DNA of 64,000 nucleotides from Serratia bockelmannii. GTDB taxonomy: Bacteria; Pseudomonadota; Gammaproteobacteria; Enterobacterales; Enterobacteriaceae. The number at the start of each line of letters is the position of its first letter. Within the stretch, counting starts at the first letter, position 1. The stretch lies in NCBI RefSeq assembly GCF_008011855.1, contig NZ_VOUX01000033.1, positions 1,736,001-1,800,000 on the forward strand, written 5' to 3'. The notes below the pieces were generated by a model, which ran no database searches, was not told where the DNA came from, and saw nothing but the letters and a program-made list of their open reading frames with translations. This document shows positions 48,009 through 57,513 of this stretch, piece by piece. The position numbers and the translations under genes were made by a program.

Positions 48009-48527
48009 ATGGAACTGCTTAGCCTGAACGACGGCATCCTTACCTTTATCCAGAGCGCCAGCGGCCATTTTCTCACGCTGGCCGTCACCATACTGCCCGT
48101 ATTTCTGTTCATGCGGATCCTGCTCACCGTGACCCTGCGCCTTGTAGGTACTGCGCAAACGGAGGCCCTCGCCCGGCTTTGTGGCCGTTCCCGGGTGCTC
48201 ACCTACGGGCTCCTGCCAGTCATTGGCTGGTTGCTGCTCCGGGCTCCAGGGGCACTGGCCCTCGGGTTCGTGTTGCCGGAGAAAAGTAAGCCCGGCTTCG
48301 AGGATGCGCTCACCACCCTTGCCCATCCTCTGTCCACTGCCTTCCCGGTGGTGGTGACCCCTGAACTGGTCGCCTGGTTAAGCATTACAGCCGGACTTCG
48401 GATCCATGGTCTGCCCGTGATCCAGTTGGCTTGGCGCTATCTCCTGACTGCCGTGCTGATCAGCCTTATCCGGGGCATAGTCACAGAGTGGATCTTTCTG
48501 CGGATCACCTCACGAGGGAAACGCTGA
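48009..48527 (+). CDS. Glucitol/sorbitol-family PTS EIIC subunit (SrlA-like)
   Basis: A 172-residue polytopic membrane protein (LTLAVTILPVFLFMRILLTV, VLTYGLLPVIGWLLLR, GFVLPEKSKPGFEDAL) of the EIIC-Gut family, slightly shorter than E. coli SrlA. AGAGGA lies before ATG 48009. First gene of a GC-rich operon; its stop overlaps the next ATG. The real substrate is unknown: the neighbours suggest a uronate-containing sugar rather than sorbitol. Confidence 0.8.
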   Translation: MELLSLNDGILTFIQSASGHFLTLAVTILPVFLFMRILLTVTLRLVGTAQTEALARLCGRSRVLTYGLLPVIGWLLLRAPGALALGFVLPEKSKPGFEDALTTLAHPLSTAFPVVVTPELVAWLSITAGLRIHGLPVIQLAWRYLLTAVLISLIRGIVTEWIFLRITSRGKR

Positions 48528-48748
48528 TGCAACGCTACCACACCCTCATCTGCAAGCCGGGAACCCATGTGAAAAACGGCCGCTCACGGGCGCGGGGGTC
48601 TCTGTCCGGGAACGGCATCCTGGTCATGTTCTTCGACCATGCACATGTGCCTCTCCACGACGGGGTCGAGCATCCGGGCGATCCGATGTCAGAGCTTGCC
48701 GATCGGTGTAGCGCGTTCATCATCGAGGAGGGTTATCCATGGAGTTGA
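48527..48748 (+). CDS. Small hypothetical protein in the PTS operon
   Basis: A 73-residue protein, MQRYHTLICKPGTHVKNGRS... VMFFDHAHVPLHDG. It is coupled to both neighbours: ATG overlaps the previous TGA and its end overlaps the next start by ten bases. I find no match to the EIIA-Gut protein expected in such an operon, so function is unknown. Several His residues leave open a phosphocarrier or metal role. Confidence 0.65.
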   Translation: MQRYHTLICKPGTHVKNGRSRARGSLSGNGILVMFFDHAHVPLHDGVEHPGDPMSELADRCSAFIIEEGYPWS

Positions 48749-49722
48749 TTCACATCACCCCCGGCCCCGGGGGCAGCGGCACTGGCTTCTGGCTTCCATT
48801 GCGCAGCGGCCGGGTTATCCTGTGCCTTACAGGCGGGGATTTTCATCCCGTCGCCATCGAATTGGCGGCCCTGACCGAGTCCGAGCTGGTCAACGGCTAT
48901 TCCACCCTGCCCCCCGACGAACGGCTGCTCTGCGTGGTGCTCGATGACACGAGCTCCCTGCTCTGCGGCCTTTACTCTCAGAAGCACATTCCGGTGATCA
49001 ACGTCCGGCCGGGTCGCTACAACGGCCATCTCGCAAACTTCATCACCGATGCCACCTATGTCTCCGGGGTGACCCTCTCCGAAGTTGCCCGGGCGGACAT
49101 ACACACCGTGCCCGATCCAGTCTCATCGCCCATACGGGAGTCCGGGCCAGTGATTCGCCACTCGCCCCCCGCGCCACGCGGGATTAAGTGCCTTGCCGCC
49201 GGGGAGGTTCGTCTGGCCCTGTGGGCGGGGGAAGTGCTTCCCCTGTTACGCGATGCAGCACGGGAGGCTATTCAGGTATCACTGCGCGACATCCTGCCCT
49301 TTATGGCCCTGATCGCCCTGCTGATGGCACTCGCTGAAAACTCAACCCTGGGGGCCGCCATGGAACACCTGCTGACCCCACTAGTAGGCTCGGTATGGGG
49401 ACTCCTGCTGCTCTCGGTCATCTGCAGCTTCCCGTTCCTTTCCCCGCTGCTCGGGCCGGGGGCGGCCTTCACACAGGTGGCTGGCGTGATTATCGGAACG
49501 CAGATTGGGGCCGGGACTCTGCCTCCCGCCCTGGCTCTGCCCGCCCTGTTCGCCATCAACGTGCAGGTCGGATGCGATTTCATTCCCGTGGGGCTCGCTA
49601 TTCAGGGAGCCCGCCGGGCCACTATCGCCGCCGGGGTACCTGCTTTTTTACTCTCCCGCCAGTTGACGGGACCGCTGGCCGTCATCATCGGCTGGCTCTG
49701 TGCCACCGGACTGTTTACCTGA
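48739..49722 (+). CDS. Glucitol/sorbitol-family PTS EIIBC subunit (SrlE-like)
   Basis: A 327-residue protein. The N-terminal EIIB part starts HITPGPGGSGTGFW and has the Cys segment SSLLCGLYSQKHIPVINV; the membrane part is FMALIALLMALAENSTLG, SVICSFPFLSPLLGPGAAF, and LPALFAINVQVGCDFIPVG. The arrangement matches E. coli SrlE. The EIIA partner gene is not visible downstream. Confidence 0.85.
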   Translation: MELIHITPGPGGSGTGFWLPLRSGRVILCLTGGDFHPVAIELAALTESELVNGYSTLPPDERLLCVVLDDTSSLLCGLYSQKHIPVINVRPGRYNGHLANFITDATYVSGVTLSEVARADIHTVPDPVSSPIRESGPVIRHSPPAPRGIKCLAAGEVRLALWAGEVLPLLRDAAREAIQVSLRDILPFMALIALLMALAENSTLGAAMEHLLTPLVGSVWGLLLLSVICSFPFLSPLLGPGAAFTQVAGVIIGTQIGAGTLPPALALPALFAINVQVGCDFIPVGLAIQGARRATIAAGVPAFLLSRQLTGPLAVIIGWLCATGLFT

Positions 49723-50057
49723 CGCACGGCTGATGAGGAGGGCGATATGCGGATAGCCGACCACAGGGGATAACGCCCCCAGGAGGGCGCTGACGGCTGA
49801 CGGGTTCACCGTATCGGGCCGAAAGGATAACAGTAAACGGTTCATCACACCCTTACCGGGTGGGGATAACTGTTGCCTGAAACTGACCAATACCCATGCA
49901 CGGGGAGGTATCTGAACCCACACATAACCTGACTGACAGTACTACCTGATTTCGTCTCTGGCCTTTATTTCGCATACGGGCAACGGCTTCGCTCACGCGT
50001 TATTCAGGCAGGACGCCAAAGCTAACGCATTAACGGATAGAAAAGGATGCCCTGGAA
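49723..50057. other. Spacer between PTS and MFS genes
   Basis: 335 bases with no convincing gene. The expected srlB (EIIA) and dehydrogenase genes do not occur here. Several short palindromes are present but no clear terminator. Confidence 0.45.
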
Positions 50058-51332
50058 ATGAAAATTAAGAATCTACGATGGTACATTATTGTCCTGGTTA
50101 TGATGGGCACCATCACTAACTACCTGTCCCGCAATACTCTCGGTATCGCTGCTCCGACCATGCTGAAGGACATCGGCTTCACCGAACAGCAGTACGCCTG
50201 GATCACCGCCGCCTTTAACCTTGCTTACCCGGTGGGCGGGGTCTGTGCCGGCTATATCATGGACCGGTTCGGCGTACGCTGGGTCTTCGCCATGATGGCC
50301 ATCCTCTGGTCCGTCTTTAACGCGCTGACCGGTTTCTTCAGCTCCTGGATCCCCATGATGATACTCCGGACGGGCATTGGCCTCACCGAGTCCACCTTCA
50401 ATCCTGCCGGAATGAAAGTCTCCGCCCAGTGGTTTCCGCCCCGGGAGCGCGGCCTGGCCTGTGGGATCTACAGCATCGGCACTTCAGCCGGGGCCATGCT
50501 CGCGCCACCCGTGGTCGCCTGGTCCATCATCCATTACAACTGGCGCATCGCCTTCGTCGTGGCGAGCGTCTTCGGGATTGTCTGGTCCGTGCTCTGGCTG
50601 ATTGCCTACCGCGCCCCGGAAAAGCATGCCCTTATGACAGAAGAAGAGCTCGCTCTGATTGGCCGCGAAGCGACGCATATCAGGGCCACACGCCGTGTCT
50701 CGCTGAAATCACTGTTGCCCCGGCGTAACCTCTGGGCTATCTCCCTGCCCCGTTTGTTTGCGGACCCCACCTGGGCCGCGCTGGGCTTCTGGATGCCCCT
50801 CTATCTGGTGACCGTCCGCCATCTGGATCTGAAACAAATAGCCCTCTTCGCCTGGCTGCCGTTCCTCACCGCCGACGCAGGCTGTCTCTTTGCAGGCCTG
50901 TTTGCCCAGTGGCTTAACCGTCGCGGGATCGCCCTCATTAATGCCAAACGCATCACCTTCACCCTGGCGGCCTGCCTGATGATGCTTATCCCGCTGCTTA
51001 ACTTTGTCACCACCACCGGGATGGCCATCACTCTCTTCTGCGTCGCCGGGTTCGCCCACCAGTGTGCCTCCATCACGGTGATCAGCATGTCGGCTGAATT
51101 CTTTAACGAGGATGAGGTCGGCACCGTCACCGGCTTTGCCGGGCTGGTCGGCGGTGTGGGGGGATTTCTCGGGACGCTGCTGATCGGGGCCGCCGTGGCC
51201 AGTATCGGCTATAGCCTGGTCTTCGACGTGCTGGGCTTCCTCGATCTTATCGGGGCTGCCCTGCTCTGGACGCTACTCAGCATTCCCCGCGCCGATCCCG
51301 TCCGCGACACTGTCCTTAACCCGGGTCTCTGA
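50058..51332 (+). CDS. MFS transporter, anion:cation symporter (uronate-type)
   Basis: A 424-residue, 12-helix transporter of the ACS family that includes ExuT- and GudP-type uronate and sugar-acid permeases. The loop 2-3 motif GYIMDRFGVRW is clear, and NYLSRNTLGIAAPTMLKDIG near the N-terminus is typical. It lies 20 bp before the lyase gene, so the two are likely co-transcribed and may import the lyase product or its substrate. Confidence 0.88.
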   Translation: MKIKNLRWYIIVLVMMGTITNYLSRNTLGIAAPTMLKDIGFTEQQYAWITAAFNLAYPVGGVCAGYIMDRFGVRWVFAMMAILWSVFNALTGFFSSWIPMMILRTGIGLTESTFNPAGMKVSAQWFPPRERGLACGIYSIGTSAGAMLAPPVVAWSIIHYNWRIAFVVASVFGIVWSVLWLIAYRAPEKHALMTEEELALIGREATHIRATRRVSLKSLLPRRNLWAISLPRLFADPTWAALGFWMPLYLVTVRHLDLKQIALFAWLPFLTADAGCLFAGLFAQWLNRRGIALINAKRITFTLAACLMMLIPLLNFVTTTGMAITLFCVAGFAHQCASITVISMSAEFFNEDEVGTVTGFAGLVGGVGGFLGTLLIGAAVASIGYSLVFDVLGFLDLIGAALLWTLLSIPRADPVRDTVLNPGL

Positions 51333-51352
51333 CCCCACCGGGAGAAATCATC

Positions 51353-53350
51353 ATGAAACAGTTCAGTCCGTCCGATATCCAGCGCCTGAGACAGGCCAGC
51401 CACGACGATCCACGCATCCTTAAAAAAATACGCGAGGACAATGAGGTCGTGCTTAACCACCCCGTTCTGGTCCCCGAAACAGGATGTGCCAGTTGGGAGC
51501 TCTTCTACTACTGCCCGAAACATGGCGTCCCGCTTATCTGGGACCGGCTTTCGCCGGAAGCCTACCATTGCCCGGTCGATAACGAAGTTCTGACCGGGGA
51601 ACCGTACCGGGGAGCCTGGTGGCGAAAACTCAACGACCTGAACGCCCGGGCCTGTTATGAACTGGGTATCGCCTGGATGCTCACCGGAAAGCAGGTCTAT
51701 TTCACGCGGGTGCGGGATATTCTCATGGCGTACGCGCGCTACTACCCCGGCTATGCCGAACACGGGGGGATCCCCTATAACGGCCCCGGAAAAATGAATG
51801 CCCAGACGCTCTGTGAAGCCCTGTGTCTGTCCGGGTTTGTGAAGGGCTACGATCTCATTTATGACGCACTGGCCCCGGCAGAACGAACCACCATCGAGCG
51901 TGATTTACTCCGGGCCTGCGCCGAATTTCTCATCAGCAAACGCTGGAAGCAGCTGCATAACCATGAAGTACGGATCAACAGTGCGCTGGCCATGACCGGT
52001 GCGGTGCTGGATGATCCCTGCTATCTGCAGACCGGCGTCAATGCCGTCTGGGGTCTGCACGACCAGCTCAGGTGTGGGGTCCTCAAAGGCGGCCTGTGGT
52101 TTGAAGGGTCCCTGCACTATCACCATTATGCCCTGCAGGGCTTCTTCGAATTTGAGCGCATGGTCCGCTACGCCCATCAGGACTACAGCCTGATGGCGCA
52201 GCCGTACTACAGGCAAATGCTCGACCTGCCCATTAAGCTGCTGATGCCGGATGGCACCGAGCCCGCATTCAATGACTGCATCCCGATGAAAGACACGGTG
52301 ACCTACCCTGACCTTTATGAGTTTGCCTACGCCTGCTACGGGGAAGACAACTATGCGCGCATGCTCTCCATCATCTATGACAAGGAGCCCCGGACCAGCC
52401 TCGGTGCCTTCCTGTACGGTGATCCGCGGCTGCGCATCACGGAGCCGGTCCGGGAGACGGGCAATTATCACGACCCGGATAACGGTATCACTATCTTCCG
52501 CAATCCCGATCAGGGTCGGGCGGTGGTCGTCAAGCACACCCCCTACGGGGGCGAGCACGATCACTACGATAAGCCCGGGCTCATTATTTACGACCAGAAC
52601 GTGGCTATTCTTCCTGATATGGGCACCACTGGTTACGGGGCTCCGATGCACTACAGCTACTACAAGAACACGCTTACCCATAACGTCCTGTGTGCAGAAG
52701 AGTCCAACCAGCCGCCCGCCAGTCCGCAGACACTGAGCTTTACAGAGACGGAAAAGTACGCCGAGGTGACGGTCGAGGTAGACTGGCGTGAGCCCCCACC
52801 CGATGTGCCCAGCCTGACCCATATAGAGTGGAACACCCACGCCTACCGGGACATTGTTTATCGTCGCAAGGTGATTGTGTATGAACACATAGTGGTGGAT
52901 ATCACCCGCGTGACCAACCCCAACCGCCGTCAAGTGGATAACATCCTGCACATTGACGGCGAACGGCTGGCGACCACCGGAAGCTACCTGCCCCTGTGTG
53001 ACTATGATAAAAGCGACCCGATGTTCTACTTCAGCGAATGCTTCGTCAGTCCGATGGGGCGGACATTCGCGGTGCCGTTCCGCACCCTGATGGGAAAAAA
53101 ATTCCAGATCCACTGCGCCTGCAGTGACCCGAAGGCAGAGCTTCACCAGTTGCTGGGCCCGGCAAACCCACCCCTGACGTCACTGAGCTACCTGAAAACC
53201 CGCTCACGGGCACCGGTGTTCATCAGCGTTCACGTGATCGACTTGCACGCGGAAGAGGACCTGATGCGTAACGGGGTTATCTCGCTGCGGCAAAACACCG
53301 TCAATATCGCCTCGGATTTACAGCGGGAGATTATCACCCCCCCTATCTGA
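51353..53350 (+). CDS. Heparinase II/III-like polysaccharide lyase
   Basis: A 665-residue protein with an N-terminal alpha-toroid part containing NHEVRINSALA and WFEGSLHYHHYALQG. A heparinase II/III-like beta-sandwich with GGEHDHYDKPGLIIYDQNV follows, the usual catalytic/His-Tyr region. No signal peptide is seen, so it probably acts on oligosaccharides inside the cell. The family includes alginate-oligomer and glycosaminoglycan lyases; the substrate cannot be read here. Confidence 0.82.
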   Translation: MKQFSPSDIQRLRQASHDDPRILKKIREDNEVVLNHPVLVPETGCASWELFYYCPKHGVPLIWDRLSPEAYHCPVDNEVLTGEPYRGAWWRKLNDLNARACYELGIAWMLTGKQVYFTRVRDILMAYARYYPGYAEHGGIPYNGPGKMNAQTLCEALCLSGFVKGYDLIYDALAPAERTTIERDLLRACAEFLISKRWKQLHNHEVRINSALAMTGAVLDDPCYLQTGVNAVWGLHDQLRCGVLKGGLWFEGSLHYHHYALQGFFEFERMVRYAHQDYSLMAQPYYRQMLDLPIKLLMPDGTEPAFNDCIPMKDTVTYPDLYEFAYACYGEDNYARMLSIIYDKEPRTSLGAFLYGDPRLRITEPVRETGNYHDPDNGITIFRNPDQGRAVVVKHTPYGGEHDHYDKPGLIIYDQNVAILPDMGTTGYGAPMHYSYYKNTLTHNVLCAEESNQPPASPQTLSFTETEKYAEVTVEVDWREPPPDVPSLTHIEWNTHAYRDIVYRRKVIVYEHIVVDITRVTNPNRRQVDNILHIDGERLATTGSYLPLCDYDKSDPMFYFSECFVSPMGRTFAVPFRTLMGKKFQIHCACSDPKAELHQLLGPANPPLTSLSYLKTRSRAPVFISVHVIDLHAEEDLMRNGVISLRQNTVNIASDLQREIITPPI

Positions 53351-53801
53351 AGTCTTATAATGGTTATTGTACCAGACGACACTCTAGCACCCACAGTCAG
53401 GCCGTTCGGACACCGAACGGCCTGACTTCAGGAGAACCAGCCTTAGGGCTTTTTTTGGTTTTCTGAGACTCCGGTAGATTTTTAAAAGTGAATGGCTCGT
53501 TTTGCCTGGATACTTACAATAAAAGGGGCTGCAATTTGGAAACAACCCAATCTACAACAAATCGAGTATGCTTCTAGTTAAAAGCCATAGGGAAAACCAT
53601 TCACAAAAAAACATGTATTTCATTGATAATTATGTATTTTTATTAAAATCATCAAAATTTGTATATGCGTAAAACTTCCAGATACAATTAGCATGCTGTA
53701 ACATAAGGTTAAAACATATGGAGTAAGCCATATCAGTGTTACAACTGAGGGCGGTAGCGTTCATATTTGTTATAAAAAATAATCGCAGCAAAGGTGAACA
53801 T
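53351..53801. other. Spacer with strong hairpin and promoter region of the Detocs-like operon
   Basis: GTCAGGCCGTTCGG (53396-53409) pairs with CCGAACGGCCTGAC (53413-53426), a 14-bp stem likely ending the lyase transcript. At about 53480-53495 TTTTTAAAAGTGAATGG resembles sequence at 61110-61125, possibly scars of one IS type. After 53560 the DNA becomes very AT-rich. Confidence 0.6.
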
Positions 53802-56800
53802 GTGCGCAGAAACACAATACGATCAAGCAAATTATTTTATGATCCAAAAATTTTTAATGTAAACAGATGGACCTCAACAACAGAGCTGAATAATAGAATC
53901 ATTGAAGAAATAAAGAAATTCAATGTCTATAATGCAACCATACCAATATTCCAATTAGCTTCAAGCAATTTACTACCCAAACTTTTCATACCAATTTATG
54001 ACTCCAATACAGAGCACTATGATGTTAGTAATGCAAGTGGGTTACTCACCACAAAAAACTATATATATTGGATAATTGGCCTTTTTTTCGGCAATGCCGA
54101 TTTGTTAAAAACATTCAACAATACAAGAAAAAAGATAAATAGCAGTATTTTAAACGGTACTCCTGAAAAAGCATTAACATTAATTGACGATTTAAATATT
54201 AGATGTAAAAGCTGGTGGGCTGTACAGTTCAAGCTTCATATTCTCAAAGAATTTAACTTGGGAGACACACGAGATTACCTTGAAAAATTGCCCACAATGT
54301 TTCCTAGGGCTAACATCAAAAATAAAATAAGTGAATTACTATTGATCTCAGAAAGTAGTTCATATGAGATATTTACAAGAGAATTCTTATTACGAATGGA
54401 TGAGTATAGAAGCTCATGCGTTCAATCAGCTATTGATGCAGGTGCAGTAGAGTCGTTAAAATATCTCCCTCCCTATATGGATAGCAAGAGAACATTATCT
54501 TTAGATTTAATAAAACTCGAAAACTATGAATCATTGATTGATCAATATATCTTTCTAAAAGAAATAATTTTGGAAGATAAAGTTCTTGATTCAATATCTA
54601 TTGATTTAAAATCACTCCTATTAGAATTATCGGAATTAGTTGAAGATAATGAATTAAGAATACTTGTAAATGATGACAGCACGACAAAGGAAAATATTCA
54701 AGAAATAACAGATTTGTACACAATGGGCTGCTATGAAGATGCGAAGAAAAACATTGACAGTCTAATAACAAATACTAACGATGAATACTATGGACTTATT
54801 GAAATATTAACAAGAACAAAAATATACTTGAATGAAACATCTTCAGAAGATACCCTACTTAATAAAATAACCACCAATTTCTCACGAATCTTACAATGTG
54901 ACAAGAATACTTTAGACAGTTTAGATTTTTTAAAGAGCATTTGTTTTAAATTCAAATTAGAAAGTTGGGCCAAATCCCTTACATTTCATCTGCTATCAAC
55001 ACTAGAGGAGATTGTTGACTTAGATGATGTAGAATCAGCAAGAAAACAAACTCGTATTCTTGGAGAATTAAACACTTCAAAAGCAAGGATAAAAAACTTC
55101 TCCCCTAAACCAAGTTTTTCAGTGGGTGGACAACTGCCAGAATATCGTGCTTTAAAATATGGAAAAAATGACACCAGCGAGGTTCTGGTAGATAGCTCTA
55201 TCATTCCAATAAAATCTGATTTTATAAAGACTCAATGCCGCTATTTTATAGAAAACAATAAATTTACAGAAGCTATAGACTTTTGTATTGATAAATATTT
55301 ATCTAATACTTTTACATCGCTCTACCTGCCAATAGCAACATTATGTAGATTGGTAACTGGTATCGATAAAAATGATAATGATATATTTATCAGCTCATTA
55401 GTCATCTACGATATTATGGCTAGAGTAATAAATAATAACTATGAAGATACTAAAACAGATTTATTCGAAGAATTTATGGATTTCAATAAAACCCATAGAC
55501 CTTCCAAAATATTCGAAACTAATCAATTCAGTGCCAAAGAAGAATACTTTTTAAAATATATATGCATTCCATCACAATTAGATAACTTTACAGATTATGT
55601 TTCAAATGATGATGTAGTGCATGAGAGGATTGCAATATTAGATTTACTAATAAATGCAAAAAGTATTAATGAGGAACAGATAAAAAAGGAGAAAGATAGT
55701 GTACTTGAAAATCTTTTCTCTGAGAAACTTAGAGCAAAAATTGAGTCAGGGAAATTATATGTTGATGTCCACTCCTTAGTAAATAAAAGAAAGCATATTT
55801 ATCAGAATTTATTCGAGCAGGCTATCGAAACCAAAGGGGGAATTTTGCTTTCTCCACTCGATGAGTCCAAAGGAATTAACTCCGAAGATTTATTCGAGAT
55901 TGCTGAGGGAAATGCAGTTGCTTCAAGTAAAAAAATGGAAATGCTCTTTACAATTTTTAGAAACATAGTCGCCGATTTTGCACTTGATGAGAATTATGGT
56001 TTAGATAAGTATTTAAGTGCTGAAATTAGACATATTGTATTTACGACACAAATTAGATCATGTTTCGAGAAAACCCATCTTGTCACGATAAAAAAGGAAG
56101 GGGAATATTTATCCAATGTCTATTGGACTGATAAATATTCCTATGTAAACAATCATATTGTCAGCAAATTTGATGAATTACTCGGCCATTTCTCAGAAAA
56201 AATTGATAACTTATTACATGAGGTTAACGAGAATTTCCGTGTAGAAATATCCGATCTGAAATCTAAACATGTTTTTAACTATATAGCATATCATCATCGG
56301 TTGGTAAGAGTTTCAGAAATAATAACTAACGCCTCGGATTATGAAGAATTCTTTAGTGATCTTATTGATTATATGTGGGAAATAACTGCTGAGAACGCTC
56401 GCTCAGCACAAGATAAACTCAATGATTACCTTGCACCTGAAATATTAATTGCTCTAGACCTGCTTGAAGAAGGTATTAACTCAGTTAAAAGAGACGCAGC
56501 TATTATTGAACTTACGCAGGAAATAAAAAATGCAAGAACTTTGTTCAAAAAAGAAATAGAATTAGTGTTAAACTGGTTCCGCTTTGTAGGATCTGATGAT
56601 ATAAATAATTATGAAAAACTTTCAGTTGTTCTTGAAGCAACAATGTCTTCATTTGAAGAAATTTATGGGCATAAATATCAGTCCCCCATATATGAATTCG
56701 TCAAGAACGACTTAACCTTAAATTACAGAGAATCACGTTCTTTATTTATATCTCTTTTTACCGCACTAGAAAATGCCTGTAAATATGCTCATCCCAATAC

Positions 56801-57107
56801 TAAAGTCTATGTGTCTCACGATAACAGTGGAGGAGTCAATACTATAAAAATTATTAACAATCTAAATATAATATCCCAGGATGAAGCCCAACAACTCATA
56901 GTCAGAGAGAAAAGCAAATGGAATGAAAAATATTCTAGCCTAAGCACAAAAGAAGGTGGGAGTGGATTATATAAAATATATAGCACGTTAAAAAACTCTT
57001 CAGATGGTTACTGTTTCGATATTGAAACAAGCGACAATTATTTCATATCACTATTTAGGTTGAAAAATGAATATTTTAATCATAGAAGACAATCTATTAA
57101 AGCGTGA
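53802..57107 (+). CDS. Large cytosolic histidine-kinase-like protein (DtcA-like sensor)
   Basis: A 1101-residue AT-rich gene. Most of the protein (about 1-800) is helical with no membrane segment, fitting a TPR-like sensor region. Near residue 830, FNYIAYHHRLVRVSE could be a His-phosphorylation helix. The C-terminus is a GHKL ATPase: N-box ALENACKYAHPN near 990 and G-box TKEGGSGLY near 1051. GTG 53802 with AAAGGTG upstream is preferred to GTG 53736. It overlaps the receiver gene by 41 bp. Together with the next two genes it matches the layout of Detocs phage-defence systems. Confidence 0.8.
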   Translation: MRRNTIRSSKLFYDPKIFNVNRWTSTTELNNRIIEEIKKFNVYNATIPIFQLASSNLLPKLFIPIYDSNTEHYDVSNASGLLTTKNYIYWIIGLFFGNADLLKTFNNTRKKINSSILNGTPEKALTLIDDLNIRCKSWWAVQFKLHILKEFNLGDTRDYLEKLPTMFPRANIKNKISELLLISESSSYEIFTREFLLRMDEYRSSCVQSAIDAGAVESLKYLPPYMDSKRTLSLDLIKLENYESLIDQYIFLKEIILEDKVLDSISIDLKSLLLELSELVEDNELRILVNDDSTTKENIQEITDLYTMGCYEDAKKNIDSLITNTNDEYYGLIEILTRTKIYLNETSSEDTLLNKITTNFSRILQCDKNTLDSLDFLKSICFKFKLESWAKSLTFHLLSTLEEIVDLDDVESARKQTRILGELNTSKARIKNFSPKPSFSVGGQLPEYRALKYGKNDTSEVLVDSSIIPIKSDFIKTQCRYFIENNKFTEAIDFCIDKYLSNTFTSLYLPIATLCRLVTGIDKNDNDIFISSLVIYDIMARVINNNYEDTKTDLFEEFMDFNKTHRPSKIFETNQFSAKEEYFLKYICIPSQLDNFTDYVSNDDVVHERIAILDLLINAKSINEEQIKKEKDSVLENLFSEKLRAKIESGKLYVDVHSLVNKRKHIYQNLFEQAIETKGGILLSPLDESKGINSEDLFEIAEGNAVASSKKMEMLFTIFRNIVADFALDENYGLDKYLSAEIRHIVFTTQIRSCFEKTHLVTIKKEGEYLSNVYWTDKYSYVNNHIVSKFDELLGHFSEKIDNLLHEVNENFRVEISDLKSKHVFNYIAYHHRLVRVSEIITNASDYEEFFSDLIDYMWEITAENARSAQDKLNDYLAPEILIALDLLEEGINSVKRDAAIIELTQEIKNARTLFKKEIELVLNWFRFVGSDDINNYEKLSVVLEATMSSFEEIYGHKYQSPIYEFVKNDLTLNYRESRSLFISLFTALENACKYAHPNTKVYVSHDNSGGVNTIKIINNLNIISQDEAQQLIVREKSKWNEKYSSLSTKEGGSGLYKIYSTLKNSSDGYCFDIETSDNYFISLFRLKNEYFNHRRQSIKA

Positions 57108-57513
57108 AAAAATCGTTAACTTCCTAAATGAATTCTATACGGCTAATATAGTTGAAGCAGCATCGTACAATAGTGGCCTTTCGGCAGCGCGTGATTCAAC
57201 ATTCGATTTTTTAATTTTAGACATGAGCATGCCCACTTTTGACAGAAGTGAAACTACGCAAGGAGGTAGATTTCGTTCTATTGCTGGAAAAGAAATTGCT
57301 ACAAAATTGAATAAACTTGGACAATTGCCATCTTTTGTTGTTCTTACTGGCTATAAAGACTTTAGCGTTAACACAGAAAATCTAAGCCTTGAACAAATAC
57401 ATGACTTACTTTCCACCTTTGGTGATAACTATAAAGGATGTATTCTGTTCAATTCATCAGAAACTTTATGGCAGGAAAATCTTAAAGAAATCATAGGGAA
57501 TTTAAGTTGCTAA
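57067..57513 (+). CDS. Stand-alone receiver protein (DtcB-like)
   Basis: A 148-residue response-regulator receiver with no output domain: acidic pair in LIIEDN (Glu7, Asp8), phospho-acceptor Asp52 in FLILDMSMP, and the LTGYKD segment later. In Detocs the DtcB receiver is thought to absorb stray phosphoryl groups from the kinase and so prevent accidental activation. It starts inside the kinase gene and overlaps the next gene by seven bases. Confidence 0.82.
   Translation: MNILIIEDNLLKREKIVNFLNEFYTANIVEAASYNSGLSAARDSTFDFLILDMSMPTFDRSETTQGGRFRSIAGKEIATKLNKLGQLPSFVVLTGYKDFSVNTENLSLEQIHDLLSTFGDNYKGCILFNSSETLWQENLKEIIGNLSC

Noticed and set aside
48527..48748. EIIA-Gut (srlB) assignment for the 73-aa gene
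   Set aside because: Too short and lacks the EIIA-Gut pattern around its phosphorylated His.
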